Shown one piece after another: positions 8,536 to 16,829 of a DNA stretch of 64,000 bases (positions are counted from its first letter, which is position 1; each line of letters begins with the position of its first letter). Source of the DNA: CAVSJJ01 sp963728395 (GTDB lineage Bacteria > Actinomycetota > Actinomycetes > Actinomycetales > Dermatophilaceae); the NCBI GenBank assembly GCA_963728395.1, contig CAVSJJ010000006.1, forward strand, positions 1-64,000. Direction: 5' to 3'. The notes below the pieces were generated by a model. That model had not been told where the DNA came from, did no database searches, and saw only the letters and a program-made list of their open reading frames with translations. A program made the translations under genes and the position numbers.

Positions 8536-11130
8536 ATGAAGATCACGGTGAACGGAACCGAGCACGACGTCAGTGGCGACCAGCCGCTGATCCGAGCCCT
8601 TCGCGACGACATCGGCGACCTCACCGTCAAGGAGGGCTGCGACGACGGCTCGTGCGGCACCTGCGTCGTCCTCGTCGACGGCAAGCTCGTCAAGTCCTGC
8701 ACCCGCAAGACCTCCGCCGTCGAGGGGCACGAGGTCGTGACGACCGCCGGCCTGTCCGACCGGGAGAAGGAGGTCTACATCCACGCCTACGGTGAGACCG
8801 GGGCGGTCCAGTGCGGCTTCTGCACGCCCGGGATGGTCATGGCGTCCAAGGCCCTGCTCGACAAGAACCCGGACCCGACCCGCGAGCAGGTCACCACGGC
8901 GATCCGCGCCGACATCTGCCGGTGCACCGGCTACCGGCAGATCGTCGACGCGGTCATGATGTCCGGAGACCTGCTGCGCAGTGGTGAGGCTCCCGTGAAC
9001 CCGACCGAGCGGTGGCGGATCTCGGACAGCGTCGCCCGGCCGGACGTCGAGGAGAAGGTGCTCGGCACCGGGCTGTTCGCCGACGACATCCGGCTGCCCG
9101 GCATGGTCCACGCCAAGGCACTGCGCTCCCCCACCCCCCGCGGCCTCGTCCGCGGCCTCGGCCTCGACCGCGCCCGTGCCCATCCGCACTGCCTCGCCAT
9201 CCTGACGGCCCAGGACGTGCCGGAGAACAAGATCGGACACATCACGCACGACTGGGACGTCATGATCCCGGTGGGGCAGCACACTCGCTACGTCGGCGAC
9301 GCCATCGCGCTCGTCGCGAGCGACGACGAGCACGCCCTCGACGAGATCATCGACCTCATCGACCTCGACTACGAGCCGCTGGAGCCGGTGACCTCACCCC
9401 AGCAGGCACTCAGCCCCACCGCCCCGCTCGTCCACTCGACCGGCAACGTCCTCGACATCGAGCACGTCAAGCGGGGCAACCCCGATGGCGCGATCCGCTC
9501 CTCGGCCCACTCGGTCACCCGCAAGTTCTCGACGCCGTGGCAGGAGCACGCGTTCATGGAGCCGGAGTGCGCCGTCGCAGAGCCCGAGGGCGACGGCCTG
9601 CGGATGTACACCTCGAGCCAGTCGGTCTACGACGAGCAGCACGAGATCTCCCGGATGCTCAAGGTGCCTCCGGAGCGGATCCGCTCGACGGCCACCCTCG
9701 TCGGCGGCGGCTTCGGCGGCAAGGAGGACATGAGCGTCCAGCACCACGCCGCCCTCATGGCCTGGCATCTCCAGCAGCCCGTCAAGGTGCGCTTCTCCCG
9801 CACCGAGAGCCTCAACTACCACGTCAAGCGCCACCCCATGGACCTGGAGTTCACCGTGGCCTGCGACGAGAAGGGCAAGCTGACGGGGGTCAAGGTCGTC
9901 GTCCTGTCCGACACCGGTGCCTACGCCTCGCTCGGCGGGCCGGTCCTCCAGCGCGCCTGTACCCATGCCGGCGGGCCATACGCGATCCCCAACTTCGAGG
10001 TCCTCGGCCTCGCGCTGTACACGAACAACCCGGTCTCGGGCGCGTTCCGGGGGTTCGGGGTCGTCCAGAGCCAGTTCGCCATGGAGACCTGCCTCAACGA
10101 GCTGGCCGAGAAGGCGGGGCTGGACGCGTGGGAGATCCGGTACCTCAACGTCGTCCGCCCCGGCGACTCCCTTCCCAACGGCCAGATCGCGGACGAGTCG
10201 ACCGGGATCGCCGAGGTCCTGGAGGACCTCAAGGGCGACTTCTACGCCAACCCCGGCGCCGGCCTTGCCGTCGCGCACAAGAACACGGGCATCGGCGTCG
10301 GGCTGCCCGACGTCGGCCGGTGCATCCTCTCGGTCGAGGACGGCAAGGTCCACATCCGCACGTCCGCGGCCTGCATGGGCCAAGGGGTCGCGCAGGTCGT
10401 CATCCACGTACTGTCCGAGACCGTCGACCTGCGCCGGGACCAGATCGTCTACGAACAGCCCGACACCGACCGCACCCCCGACAGCGGGACCTCGACGGGG
10501 TCGCGCCAGACCCTGTTCACCGGCGAGGCGACCCGGATCGCCGCGGTGCAGCTGCGGGACGCCCTCGAGCAGGCCGAGGGCGACCTGGCCCGGCTCGAGG
10601 GGCTGGAGTGGTACGGCGAGTTCTTCCCCGAGACCGACCCGATCGACTCGACGAAGGAGCACCCGAAGAGCCACGTCGGGTACGGGTTCGGGGCGCAGCT
10701 GGTGACCCTCGACGAGTCCGGTGAGGTCGACAAGGTCCTGGCCGTCTACGACGTGGGCACGGTGATGAACCAGCAGTCCGCCATCGGCCAGATCGAGGGC
10801 GGCGTGATGATGGGCCTCGGCTACGCCTTCACCGAGGAGTTCGTCGTCAAGGACGGTGTGCCGCAGACCCGCTACGGCCAGCTCGGCCTGCTCCGGTCGA
10901 CGAAGATGCCACGGGTCGAGGTCCGCTTCGTCAAGGGACCGGGCGCCCTGCCGTTCGCCTACGGCGCCAAGGGGATGGGCGAGATCTGCATGATTCCCAC
11001 CGCGCCCGCCGCGGCCCAGGCGTACTACCTGCGCGACGGGAAGCGGCGCTACCGCCTGCCGCTGCAGGACACGGCCTACAAGCGGGCCCCCCGGAACCCG
11101 GCTGGGGCGACGGCCGGCACCGAGGGCTGA
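8536..11130 (+). CDS. xdhD: XdhD-type molybdenum hydroxylase, [2Fe-2S] and molybdopterin parts fused
   Basis: 864 residues. The N-terminal 150 carry both [2Fe-2S] motifs: EGCDDGSCGTC (about residues 34-44) plus a further Cys, and CGFCTPGM (about 94) with CRCTGY (about 132). A molybdopterin-binding aldehyde-oxidase/xanthine-dehydrogenase large subunit follows: GGGFGGKED near 392, GAFRGFG near 504, and the catalytic Glu in GAKGMGEICMIP near 814. Fusion of these two parts without an FAD domain is the E. coli XdhD arrangement (956 aa there). The cluster subfamily is thought to carry labile selenium as well as Mo. No FAD subunit (YgfM) is encoded nearby, so electrons may pass to YgfK; that is an inference. 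GAAGGAG lies 6 nt before the ATG. Confidence 0.9.
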   Translation: MKITVNGTEHDVSGDQPLIRALRDDIGDLTVKEGCDDGSCGTCVVLVDGKLVKSCTRKTSAVEGHEVVTTAGLSDREKEVYIHAYGETGAVQCGFCTPGMVMASKALLDKNPDPTREQVTTAIRADICRCTGYRQIVDAVMMSGDLLRSGEAPVNPTERWRISDSVARPDVEEKVLGTGLFADDIRLPGMVHAKALRSPTPRGLVRGLGLDRARAHPHCLAILTAQDVPENKIGHITHDWDVMIPVGQHTRYVGDAIALVASDDEHALDEIIDLIDLDYEPLEPVTSPQQALSPTAPLVHSTGNVLDIEHVKRGNPDGAIRSSAHSVTRKFSTPWQEHAFMEPECAVAEPEGDGLRMYTSSQSVYDEQHEISRMLKVPPERIRSTATLVGGGFGGKEDMSVQHHAALMAWHLQQPVKVRFSRTESLNYHVKRHPMDLEFTVACDEKGKLTGVKVVVLSDTGAYASLGGPVLQRACTHAGGPYAIPNFEVLGLALYTNNPVSGAFRGFGVVQSQFAMETCLNELAEKAGLDAWEIRYLNVVRPGDSLPNGQIADESTGIAEVLEDLKGDFYANPGAGLAVAHKNTGIGVGLPDVGRCILSVEDGKVHIRTSAACMGQGVAQVVIHVLSETVDLRRDQIVYEQPDTDRTPDSGTSTGSRQTLFTGEATRIAAVQLRDALEQAEGDLARLEGLEWYGEFFPETDPIDSTKEHPKSHVGYGFGAQLVTLDESGEVDKVLAVYDVGTVMNQQSAIGQIEGGVMMGLGYAFTEEFVVKDGVPQTRYGQLGLLRSTKMPRVEVRFVKGPGALPFAYGAKGMGEICMIPTAPAAAQAYYLRDGKRRYRLPLQDTAYKRAPRNPAGATAGTEG

Positions 11131-11157
11131 ACCCGGCCCGTCTCACGCGATTGAGCA

Positions 11158-11188
11158 GCGGCCTCCCGGATCGGGTCCGGGAGGCCGC
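11158..11188. terminator. Bidirectional hairpin between xdhD and ygeX
   Basis: Perfect 13-bp arms (11158-11170, 11176-11188) with loop TCGGG, lying between the convergent stops of xdhD (11130) and ygeX (11205). It probably serves both transcripts. Confidence 0.8.
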
Positions 11189-11204
11189 CGTTCGGTGGCG
11201 CCGC

Positions 11205-12377
11205 TCAGGCGGGGACGCCGACGATGCGCTCGTAGCCGACCGGGTCCGTCGGCCCCTCGGTGAGGAAGACGAGGACGTCGTCGTCCGGGGCCAGCCCCAG
11301 GTCCGCACCGCGGGCCAGCAGTCCGGCCAGCCCCGCCGCGCCGCTCTCGCCGGCTGCGATGCCGTCCTCGTGCAGCAGCCGCATCGCCTCCTCGGCCGCG
11401 TCGTCGTCGACGGTGGCGAAGGCGTCGTAGCCGTGCAGGACGTCGTCCCAGGCGACGACCGACGGTGTGCCGCAGTTGAGTCCGGCCATGATCGAGTCCT
11501 GGGGCCCGGGGATGGTGAGGATCTGACCGGCCACCGCGCTCGTCGTCACGCAGTCGGCATGGCTCGGCTCGACGCCGACGAGCAGCCGCGCCGGGCGGTG
11601 GGCGAAGGCCCGTGCGACGGCCGCACCGAAGGCGCCGACGCCGATCTGGCTGGCCACGACGGTCGGCTCGGGCACCTCGCCCGCGTCGATGAGCCCGGTG
11701 ACCTCGCCGAGAAGGGTCGAGTAGCCGTCGATGACCCACCGTGGGGTGTCACCGTAGCCCTCCCAGGAGGTGTCCGAGATGACGACGTGCTCCGCGTCGG
11801 CGAGGGCCGCGCTCGCCGCGATCGCCTCGTCGTAGCCGCCGTCGACGACCCGCACCTCGGCGCCCTCCCCGGCGATGGCGTCGATCCGGCTGGGGGCCGT
11901 TCCCGCGGGGACGAGGATGATCGCCGGCACGCCGACCAGCCGGGCCATCCGGGCGACGCCACGGCCATGGTTGCCGTCGGTCGCCGCGACGAGGGTGAGC
12001 CGCGCGGCGGACCCCTCGATGGCCTCGCGCAGCCGGGCGAGGGTCGGCTCTGCGCCGTCCGCCACTCCCAGGTGCGCCATGACGGTCCGATACGTCGCCC
12101 ACGACGCACCGAGGATCTTGAACGACGGCATCCCGATCCGGTCGGACTCGTCCTTGACCCAGACCGACCGCACCCCGAGCCGGGTGGCGGTCTGCGGCGC
12201 GGGGCGCAGCGGGGTCGCCGCGAAGTGCGGCATCGACGGGTGGAAGCTCGGCGCGACGGACCCGGCGGGAGAGACCCGGTCCCTGGCGACGTGGCGGTTC
12301 TGCAGGACCCTCGACGTGCCCTGGGCAGGCGCAGCCTGCTCCGGGCCGCCCAGGTCCTGGGTGCCGACTTCGGTCAT
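11205..12377 (-). CDS. ygeX: 2,3-diaminopropionate ammonia-lyase, YgeX type
   Basis: A 390-residue fold-type II PLP enzyme. The PLP lysine is in MPSFKILGASWA (Lys at about 87), the second catalytic acid in TDGNHGRG (about 131), and the family signature DTSWEGY...WVIDGYSTL is at about 207-225. This pattern separates diaminopropionate ammonia-lyase from threonine dehydratase. The enzyme converts 2,3-diaminopropionate to pyruvate and two ammonia, the likely end of the pathway here. The first 40 residues are a hydrophilic extension. ATG overlaps the stop of the upstream 250-aa gene (ATGA), so the two are co-translated. On the minus strand it faces xdhD and is divergent from ygeW. Confidence 0.9.
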   Translation of the reverse strand: MTEVGTQDLGGPEQAAPAQGTSRVLQNRHVARDRVSPAGSVAPSFHPSMPHFAATPLRPAPQTATRLGVRSVWVKDESDRIGMPSFKILGASWATYRTVMAHLGVADGAEPTLARLREAIEGSAARLTLVAATDGNHGRGVARMARLVGVPAIILVPAGTAPSRIDAIAGEGAEVRVVDGGYDEAIAASAALADAEHVVISDTSWEGYGDTPRWVIDGYSTLLGEVTGLIDAGEVPEPTVVASQIGVGAFGAAVARAFAHRPARLLVGVEPSHADCVTTSAVAGQILTIPGPQDSIMAGLNCGTPSVVAWDDVLHGYDAFATVDDDAAEEAMRLLHEDGIAAGESGAAGLAGLLARGADLGLAPDDDVLVFLTEGPTDPVGYERIVGVPA

Positions 12378-13126
12378 GACAATTCCTCGATTTCTCCGTA
12401 CGCGACGGGGTTCTGGCTGGCGTTGTCCAGCGGATCCGGGCACCCGATGAGCGGGTGGTCGGCGAGCGGCCGGCCGATGATGGCCACCCGGTCGCCGTGG
12501 ATGGTGAGGCCGTCGATCGTGCCGACGAGCCGCACGACTCCCTGGTGGGCGATGAGCAGGTAGGGGGAGGAGGTGACCCGGTCGGCCTGCATCCGCCAGA
12601 CCCCGCGCCCACGCAGCCAGACCTCGTGGATCGACAGCCCCTCCCGGAAGCCGACCCGCTCCCGGCCCAGCGCGTCGTCGCTCACGGCGGGGGTGTCCGG
12701 CCCCAGGCGGACCCGGATCGCCCGCACGCTCTCCCGCGCACGGTCCGGGGCCGCCCCGCCGAACCGCCCGAGCACCGCCAGCTCCTCGGCGATGGTGATC
12801 CGCGCCGACTCGCTGAGCACGCCGGCGACGAGGGCCTGGCGCTGCCCGTCGAGGACGTCCCACCGCGCGCCGAAGGTGGCCGGCCCGTCCGGGCGATGCA
12901 CCGGATGGCCCGCGATCTCCGCACAGATCTCGAGGAACGCCTGGTCCGAGCTCGACCAGGCCCGCGCGCCGGCGGCGTCGGCCACGCCGGCCCAGTCGAT
13001 GGCCCGCGCGTCGCCGTCCTTCGCGGTGACGAGGGGGGCGATCCTCGCGAGGATCGACGGCGCGCTGCCGAGGATCGCCGCGGCGGCCTCCTGCGATCGC
13101 GGTGTGGGGAAGGTCATATGCGCCAT
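12374..13126 (-). CDS. Unrecognised 250-aa protein coupled to ygeX
   Basis: I do not recognise this protein. The N-terminal 110 residues are Ala-rich and mostly helical in appearance. The C-terminal 80 or so have a strand-rich pattern with GVWRM, SSPYLLIAHQGVVRLVG, GDRVAIIG and SQNPVAYG. A W-R...R...Y......GVVR.V...SQNP.xY layout recalls a small domain found in nuclease-associated proteins (from memory, weak). There is no signal peptide or membrane segment. Start is ATG 13126 or 13117; neither has a strong ribosome site. Its stop overlaps the ygeX start, and the shared promoter region with ygeW has a 10-bp palindrome. Codon use matches its neighbours, so it is a real gene and possibly a pathway or regulatory component. 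Confidence 0.75.
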   Translation of the reverse strand: MAHMTFPTPRSQEAAAAILGSAPSILARIAPLVTAKDGDARAIDWAGVADAAGARAWSSSDQAFLEICAEIAGHPVHRPDGPATFGARWDVLDGQRQALVAGVLSESARITIAEELAVLGRFGGAAPDRARESVRAIRVRLGPDTPAVSDDALGRERVGFREGLSIHEVWLRGRGVWRMQADRVTSSPYLLIAHQGVVRLVGTIDGLTIHGDRVAIIGRPLADHPLIGCPDPLDNASQNPVAYGEIEELS

Positions 13127-13148
13127 CGTTTCCGTCTCTATGCCGAAA

Positions 13149-13160
13149 TGGTCTAGACCT
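13149..13160. promoter_or_regulatory. GntR/DasR-like operator palindrome GGTCTAGACC
   Basis: A perfect 10-bp palindrome at 13150-13159 in the 135-bp gap between the divergent ygeX-side operon and ygeW. Its context (ATGGTCTAGACCTC) is two mismatches from the 16-bp DasR consensus core A(G/C)TGGTCTAGACCA(G/C)T. On the minus strand it lies 24 bp before the start codon at 13126 and just downstream of an AT-rich stretch (13167-13182), so it is well placed to repress. No GntR gene is in the window. Confidence 0.6.
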
Positions 13161-13261
13161 CTGCCTTAGTCAGATTAACTATGGCCAATGTCTCGGGTAG
13201 TGTAGCCCCTGTCAGCGATCACCGCCAGGGTGTCGCGCACACCGGAAGGGGTTGACGCCGG

Positions 13262-14452
13262 ATGGACGTCCAGGAGCAGCTTCGAGTCCTCGAAGGACTG
13301 GACCACGCGGGGCTCTTCGGGACCGACTTCCTGCTGACGTGGGAGAAGTCGGACGATGAGATGCGCACGGTCCTCGCCGTCGCCGACGCGCTGCGTGCCC
13401 TGCGCGAGCACAACAAGAGCGCCCGGATCTTCGACTCCGGCCTGGCGATCTCGCTGTTCCGCGACAACTCGACGCGCACCCGCTTCTCGTTCTCCTCGGC
13501 CGCGAACCTCCTCGGGCTCGAGGTCGCCGACTTCGACGAAGGCACCTCTCAGGTCGCCCACGGCGAAACCGTTCGCGAGACGGCGAACATGATCTCGTTC
13601 ATGGCCGACGTCGTCGGCATCCGCGACGACATGTACATCGGCAAGGGCCACACCTACATGGCCGACTTCGCGCGCTACCTCGAGGAGGGGTATGCCGCAG
13701 GCGTCCTCGAGCAGCGGCCCACCCTCGTCAGCCTCCAGTGCGACATCGACCACCCGACCCAGGCGAGCGCCGACCTCCTGCACCTCGTGCACGAGTTCGG
13801 GGGCCTGGAGAACCTGCGCGGCAAGAAGCTCGCGATGACCTGGGCGTACTCCCCCAGCTACGGCAAGCCGCTCTCGGTGCCGCAGGGGATGATCGGGTTG
13901 ATGACGCGCTGCGGCATGGACGTCACGCTCGCCCACCCCGAGGGCTACGACGTCATGGCCGAGACGCGCGAGATCGCCGCCAAGAACGCGGCCGCCTCGG
14001 GTGGCAGCTTCTCGGTGACGACGTCGATGGAGGACGCCTTCGACGGCGCCGACATCGTCTGCCCCAAGAGCTGGGCCCCGTTCGCCGCGATGGAGGAGCG
14101 CACCGAGCTCTACGGCGCCGGCGACCACGACGGCATCCGCGCCCTCGAGCAGCGCCTCCTCGCCCAGAACGGCGAGCACAAGGACTGGGCGAGCACCGAG
14201 GCGATGATGGAGCGGACCGCCGGGGGAGCGGCCCTGTACATGCATCCGCTGCCCGCCGACATCACCGGCGAGAGCTGCGCCGAGGGCGAGGTCGACGCCT
14301 CGGTCTTCGACCGGTACCGCGACCTGCTCTACCGGCAGGCGAGCAACAAGCCCTACGCCATCGCGGCGATGATCTTCCTCCAGAAGGTCAAGGACCCCGC
14401 GGCCAAGCTCGAGGAGCTGTGGCTGCGCGAGCGGCCGCGCTGGCAGTCCTGA
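13262..14452 (+). CDS. ygeW: YgeW, knotted carbamoyltransferase
   Basis: A 396-residue transcarbamoylase-family protein. The carbamoyl-phosphate loop is FRDNSTRTRFSF (STRTR, about residues 66-77), with DIDHPTQ at about 161 and HPLPADI at about 328. Length and motifs match YgeW rather than OTCase or ATCase (about 310 aa). The substrate of YgeW is not settled. In this gene set a ureido compound derived from the purine (for example a diureidopropionate), split by phosphorolysis to carbamoyl phosphate, is the natural proposal, since carbamate kinase is encoded downstream. It is first in the ygeW-ygeY-arcC-lysR operon. AGGGG precedes the ATG, and ygeY follows after 68 bp. Confidence 0.9.
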   Translation: MDVQEQLRVLEGLDHAGLFGTDFLLTWEKSDDEMRTVLAVADALRALREHNKSARIFDSGLAISLFRDNSTRTRFSFSSAANLLGLEVADFDEGTSQVAHGETVRETANMISFMADVVGIRDDMYIGKGHTYMADFARYLEEGYAAGVLEQRPTLVSLQCDIDHPTQASADLLHLVHEFGGLENLRGKKLAMTWAYSPSYGKPLSVPQGMIGLMTRCGMDVTLAHPEGYDVMAETREIAAKNAAASGGSFSVTTSMEDAFDGADIVCPKSWAPFAAMEERTELYGAGDHDGIRALEQRLLAQNGEHKDWASTEAMMERTAGGAALYMHPLPADITGESCAEGEVDASVFDRYRDLLYRQASNKPYAIAAMIFLQKVKDPAAKLEELWLRERPRWQS

Positions 14453-14520
14453 CCGCCCTCTCCCTCACCACCACCCGAACGACCGCCCGCACCCGAGACC
14501 GACCCAGCAAGGAGAAGCAG

Positions 14521-15735
14521 ATGACCACGGCAGTGCAGATCGACTACGACGCGGTGAAGGCCGCCGCGGAGGGGTACCGCGAGGACATGACCCGCTTCCT
14601 GCGCGCCCTCGTCAAGGCGAAGGGGACCAGCTGCGAGGAGGAGGAGAAGTCGCGTCTCATCCAGGCGGAGATGGACCGGCTCGGTTACACCCGCACCGAG
14701 ATCGACGGCCTCGGCAACGTCCTCGGCTGGATGGGCAACGGCGAGACCCTCATCGGCTTCGACGGCCACATCGACACCGTGGGCGTCGGCAACCCGGCCA
14801 ACTGGACCTTCGACCCGTTCGACGGCATGGAGGACGACACGATCATCGGTGGCCGCGGCACCTCCGACCAGCTCGGCGGGGTCGTCTCCGCCGTCTACGG
14901 CGCCGCGATCGCCAAGGACCTCGGCCTGCTGAACGACCGCTACACCTTCCTCGTCACCGGCACGGTGCAGGAGGAGGACTGCGACGGACTGTGCTGGCTC
15001 TACATCATCGAGGAGTCAGGCATCCGGCCCGCCTTCGTCGTCTCCACCGAGGCCACCGACAACGGCATCTACCGCGGCCACCGCGGCCGGATGGAGATCC
15101 GCGTCGAGGTCACCGGGGTGTCCTGCCACGGATCCGCGCCCGAGCGTGGCGACAACGCGATCTACAAGATGGCCGACATCCTTCTCGACATCCGCGACCT
15201 CAACGACAAGCTGCTCGACAACGCCTTCCTCGGCAAGGGCACGGTCACGACCTCCGAGATCTTCTTCACCTCGCCCTCGCGCTGTGCCGTGGCCGACAGC
15301 TGCGCCATCTCCCTCGACCGTCGGCTCACCGACGGTGAGACGTGGCAAGGAGCCATCAAGGAGATCGAGGCCCTGCCGTCGGTGCAGAAGCACGGTGCGC
15401 AGGTCTCGCTGTACGACTACCAGGCGACGGCGTGGACCGGCACGGAGTACGGCCAGGAGTGCTTCTTCCCGACCTGGGTGATCCCGGAGGACTCCCCCGA
15501 GGTCCAGGCCGCCGCGGCCGCTCACGAGGCGATGTACGGCGAGGCCCGCATCGACAAGTGGACCTTCTCGACGAACGGTGTCGCCATCGCCGGTCGGCAC
15601 GGCATCCCGGTCGTCGGCGTCGGCCCCGGCCGCGAGGACCAGGCCCATGCCCCGAACGAGATCACGTGGAAGGACGACCTCGTCAAGTGCGCGGCGATCT
15701 ACGCCGTCATGCCCACGCTCTACACGGCCGACTGA
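14521..15735 (+). CDS. ygeY: YgeY-type M20 metallohydrolase
   Basis: A 404-residue member of the M20/ArgE/DapE metallopeptidase family. The metal-site motifs are IGFDGHIDTVG (about residue 78), GRGTSDQLGG (about 112) and EED near 154 with the catalytic Glu, and a dimerisation-domain segment SCHGSAPERGDNAIY follows (about 202). The YgeY subfamily is confined to ygeW/ygeX/ygfK clusters and is annotated as a selenium-metabolism hydrolase. Amide or carbamoyl hydrolysis on a ureido amino acid upstream of YgeX is inferred. GCAAGGAG lies before the ATG. A 128-bp gap with a hairpin separates it from arcC. Confidence 0.9.
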   Translation: MTTAVQIDYDAVKAAAEGYREDMTRFLRALVKAKGTSCEEEEKSRLIQAEMDRLGYTRTEIDGLGNVLGWMGNGETLIGFDGHIDTVGVGNPANWTFDPFDGMEDDTIIGGRGTSDQLGGVVSAVYGAAIAKDLGLLNDRYTFLVTGTVQEEDCDGLCWLYIIEESGIRPAFVVSTEATDNGIYRGHRGRMEIRVEVTGVSCHGSAPERGDNAIYKMADILLDIRDLNDKLLDNAFLGKGTVTTSEIFFTSPSRCAVADSCAISLDRRLTDGETWQGAIKEIEALPSVQKHGAQVSLYDYQATAWTGTEYGQECFFPTWVIPEDSPEVQAAAAAHEAMYGEARIDKWTFSTNGVAIAGRHGIPVVGVGPGREDQAHAPNEITWKDDLVKCAAIYAVMPTLYTAD

Positions 15736-15810
15736 GGGCCCCCACCGGCATACCGGCCAGGACCCGCCACCACCCCGGTCGACCACCAGGTTGGTCGTGC
15801 AGCATCGGGT

Positions 15811-15839
15811 CCGGGGTCGCGACACGATCGCGGCCCCGG
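15811..15839 (+). terminator. Hairpin inside the ygeW operon, before arcC
   Basis: Arms 15811-15822 and 15828-15839 (12 bp, one T-G pair) with a 5-nt loop, 24 bp before the arcC start. It may be an attenuating or processing stem rather than a full terminator, since arcC has a strong ribosome site (GAGGAGG) just after it. Confidence 0.5.
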
Positions 15840-15863
15840 GCCCGCACCAGTTGAGGAGGATCG

Positions 15864-16796
15864 ATGTCGCGCATTCTCGTCTCCCTCGGCGGCAACGCCC
15901 TGGGCACGGACTTCGACGAGCTCATCGCCACGGTCGGCGTCGTCGCCAAGCCGATCGTCGAGCTGATGGAGGCAGGCAATGAGGTCGTCATCTGCCACGG
16001 CAACGGCCCGCAGGTGGGGATGATCAAGTCCTCGATCGACCGGGGGAAGGCGGACTACCACCATCCGCTCATGCCGCTCTCGGAGACGGTGGCGATGAGC
16101 CAGGCCTACATCGGCTACCACCTGCAGAACGCCATCGAGAACCAGCTGCACGCCCACGGCATCGACATCGAGAAGTCCGTCGCCACCGTCATCTCCCGCA
16201 CCCTCGTCGACGAGCACGACCCCGGGTTCGACCGGCCGACCAAGCCGATCGGCGCCTTCTTCTCCGCCGACGAGGCGGAGGAGCTCCGGGCGGCCGGGAA
16301 GACGATGGTCGAGGACGCCGGCCGCGGCTATCGCGAGGTCGTCCCCTCCCCGCGACCCGTCGACATCCTCGAGAAGGACGTCATCCTCGACATGGTCCAA
16401 AGTGGCCACATCGTCATCGCCGGCGGCGGCGGCGGCATCCCCATCGTCTATCGCGACAACTGGTACCGCGCCGTCGACGCCGTCATCGACAAGGACTGGG
16501 TCTCGGTCATGATCGCCGAGTTCGCCGAGTGCGACACGCTCGTCATCCTCACCGGGGTCGACCAGGTCGCCGTCGACTTCAACACCCCCCGGCAGCGGGG
16601 CCTGGCCCGGATGAGCGTGGAGGAGGCCGAGAAGTACATCGCCGACGGCCAGTTCCCCGAGGGCTCGATGCTCCCGAAGGTGCAGGCCGCGGTCGACTTC
16701 ACCCGGTCCGCGCCCGGGCGGCGTACGCTCATCACCTCGCTCGGGAAGCTTATCGAGGGGTTGTCGGGCGAGACCGGGACCTGGGTCGTCTCCTGA
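15864..16796 (+). CDS. arcC: Carbamate kinase
   Basis: 310 residues, the usual length. Motifs include SLGGNAL at the N-terminus, VICHGNGPQVG (about residue 43), AGGGGGIPIV (about 188), AVIDKDW (about 205), ILTGVDQV (about 225) and the C-terminal GSMLPKV and LITSLGK. It makes ATP from carbamoyl phosphate and ADP. In E. coli the equivalent of this gene in the cluster is yqeA. It follows ygeW and ygeY, so it probably recovers energy from carbamoyl phosphate released by YgeW. Start ATG with GAGGAGG 7 nt upstream. The LysR gene follows after 33 bp. Confidence 0.93.
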   Translation: MSRILVSLGGNALGTDFDELIATVGVVAKPIVELMEAGNEVVICHGNGPQVGMIKSSIDRGKADYHHPLMPLSETVAMSQAYIGYHLQNAIENQLHAHGIDIEKSVATVISRTLVDEHDPGFDRPTKPIGAFFSADEAEELRAAGKTMVEDAGRGYREVVPSPRPVDILEKDVILDMVQSGHIVIAGGGGGIPIVYRDNWYRAVDAVIDKDWVSVMIAEFAECDTLVILTGVDQVAVDFNTPRQRGLARMSVEEAEKYIADGQFPEGSMLPKVQAAVDFTRSAPGRRTLITSLGKLIEGLSGETGTWVVS

Positions 16797-16829
16797 GGGA
16801 CCGGCCGGGTCGTCGAGAGGGGAACGCCC

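Noticed and set aside
8536..11130. Selenocysteine (in-frame TGA) in the molybdenum hydroxylase
   Set aside because: No in-frame TGA and no SECIS-like stem. Any selenium would be the labile cofactor type.
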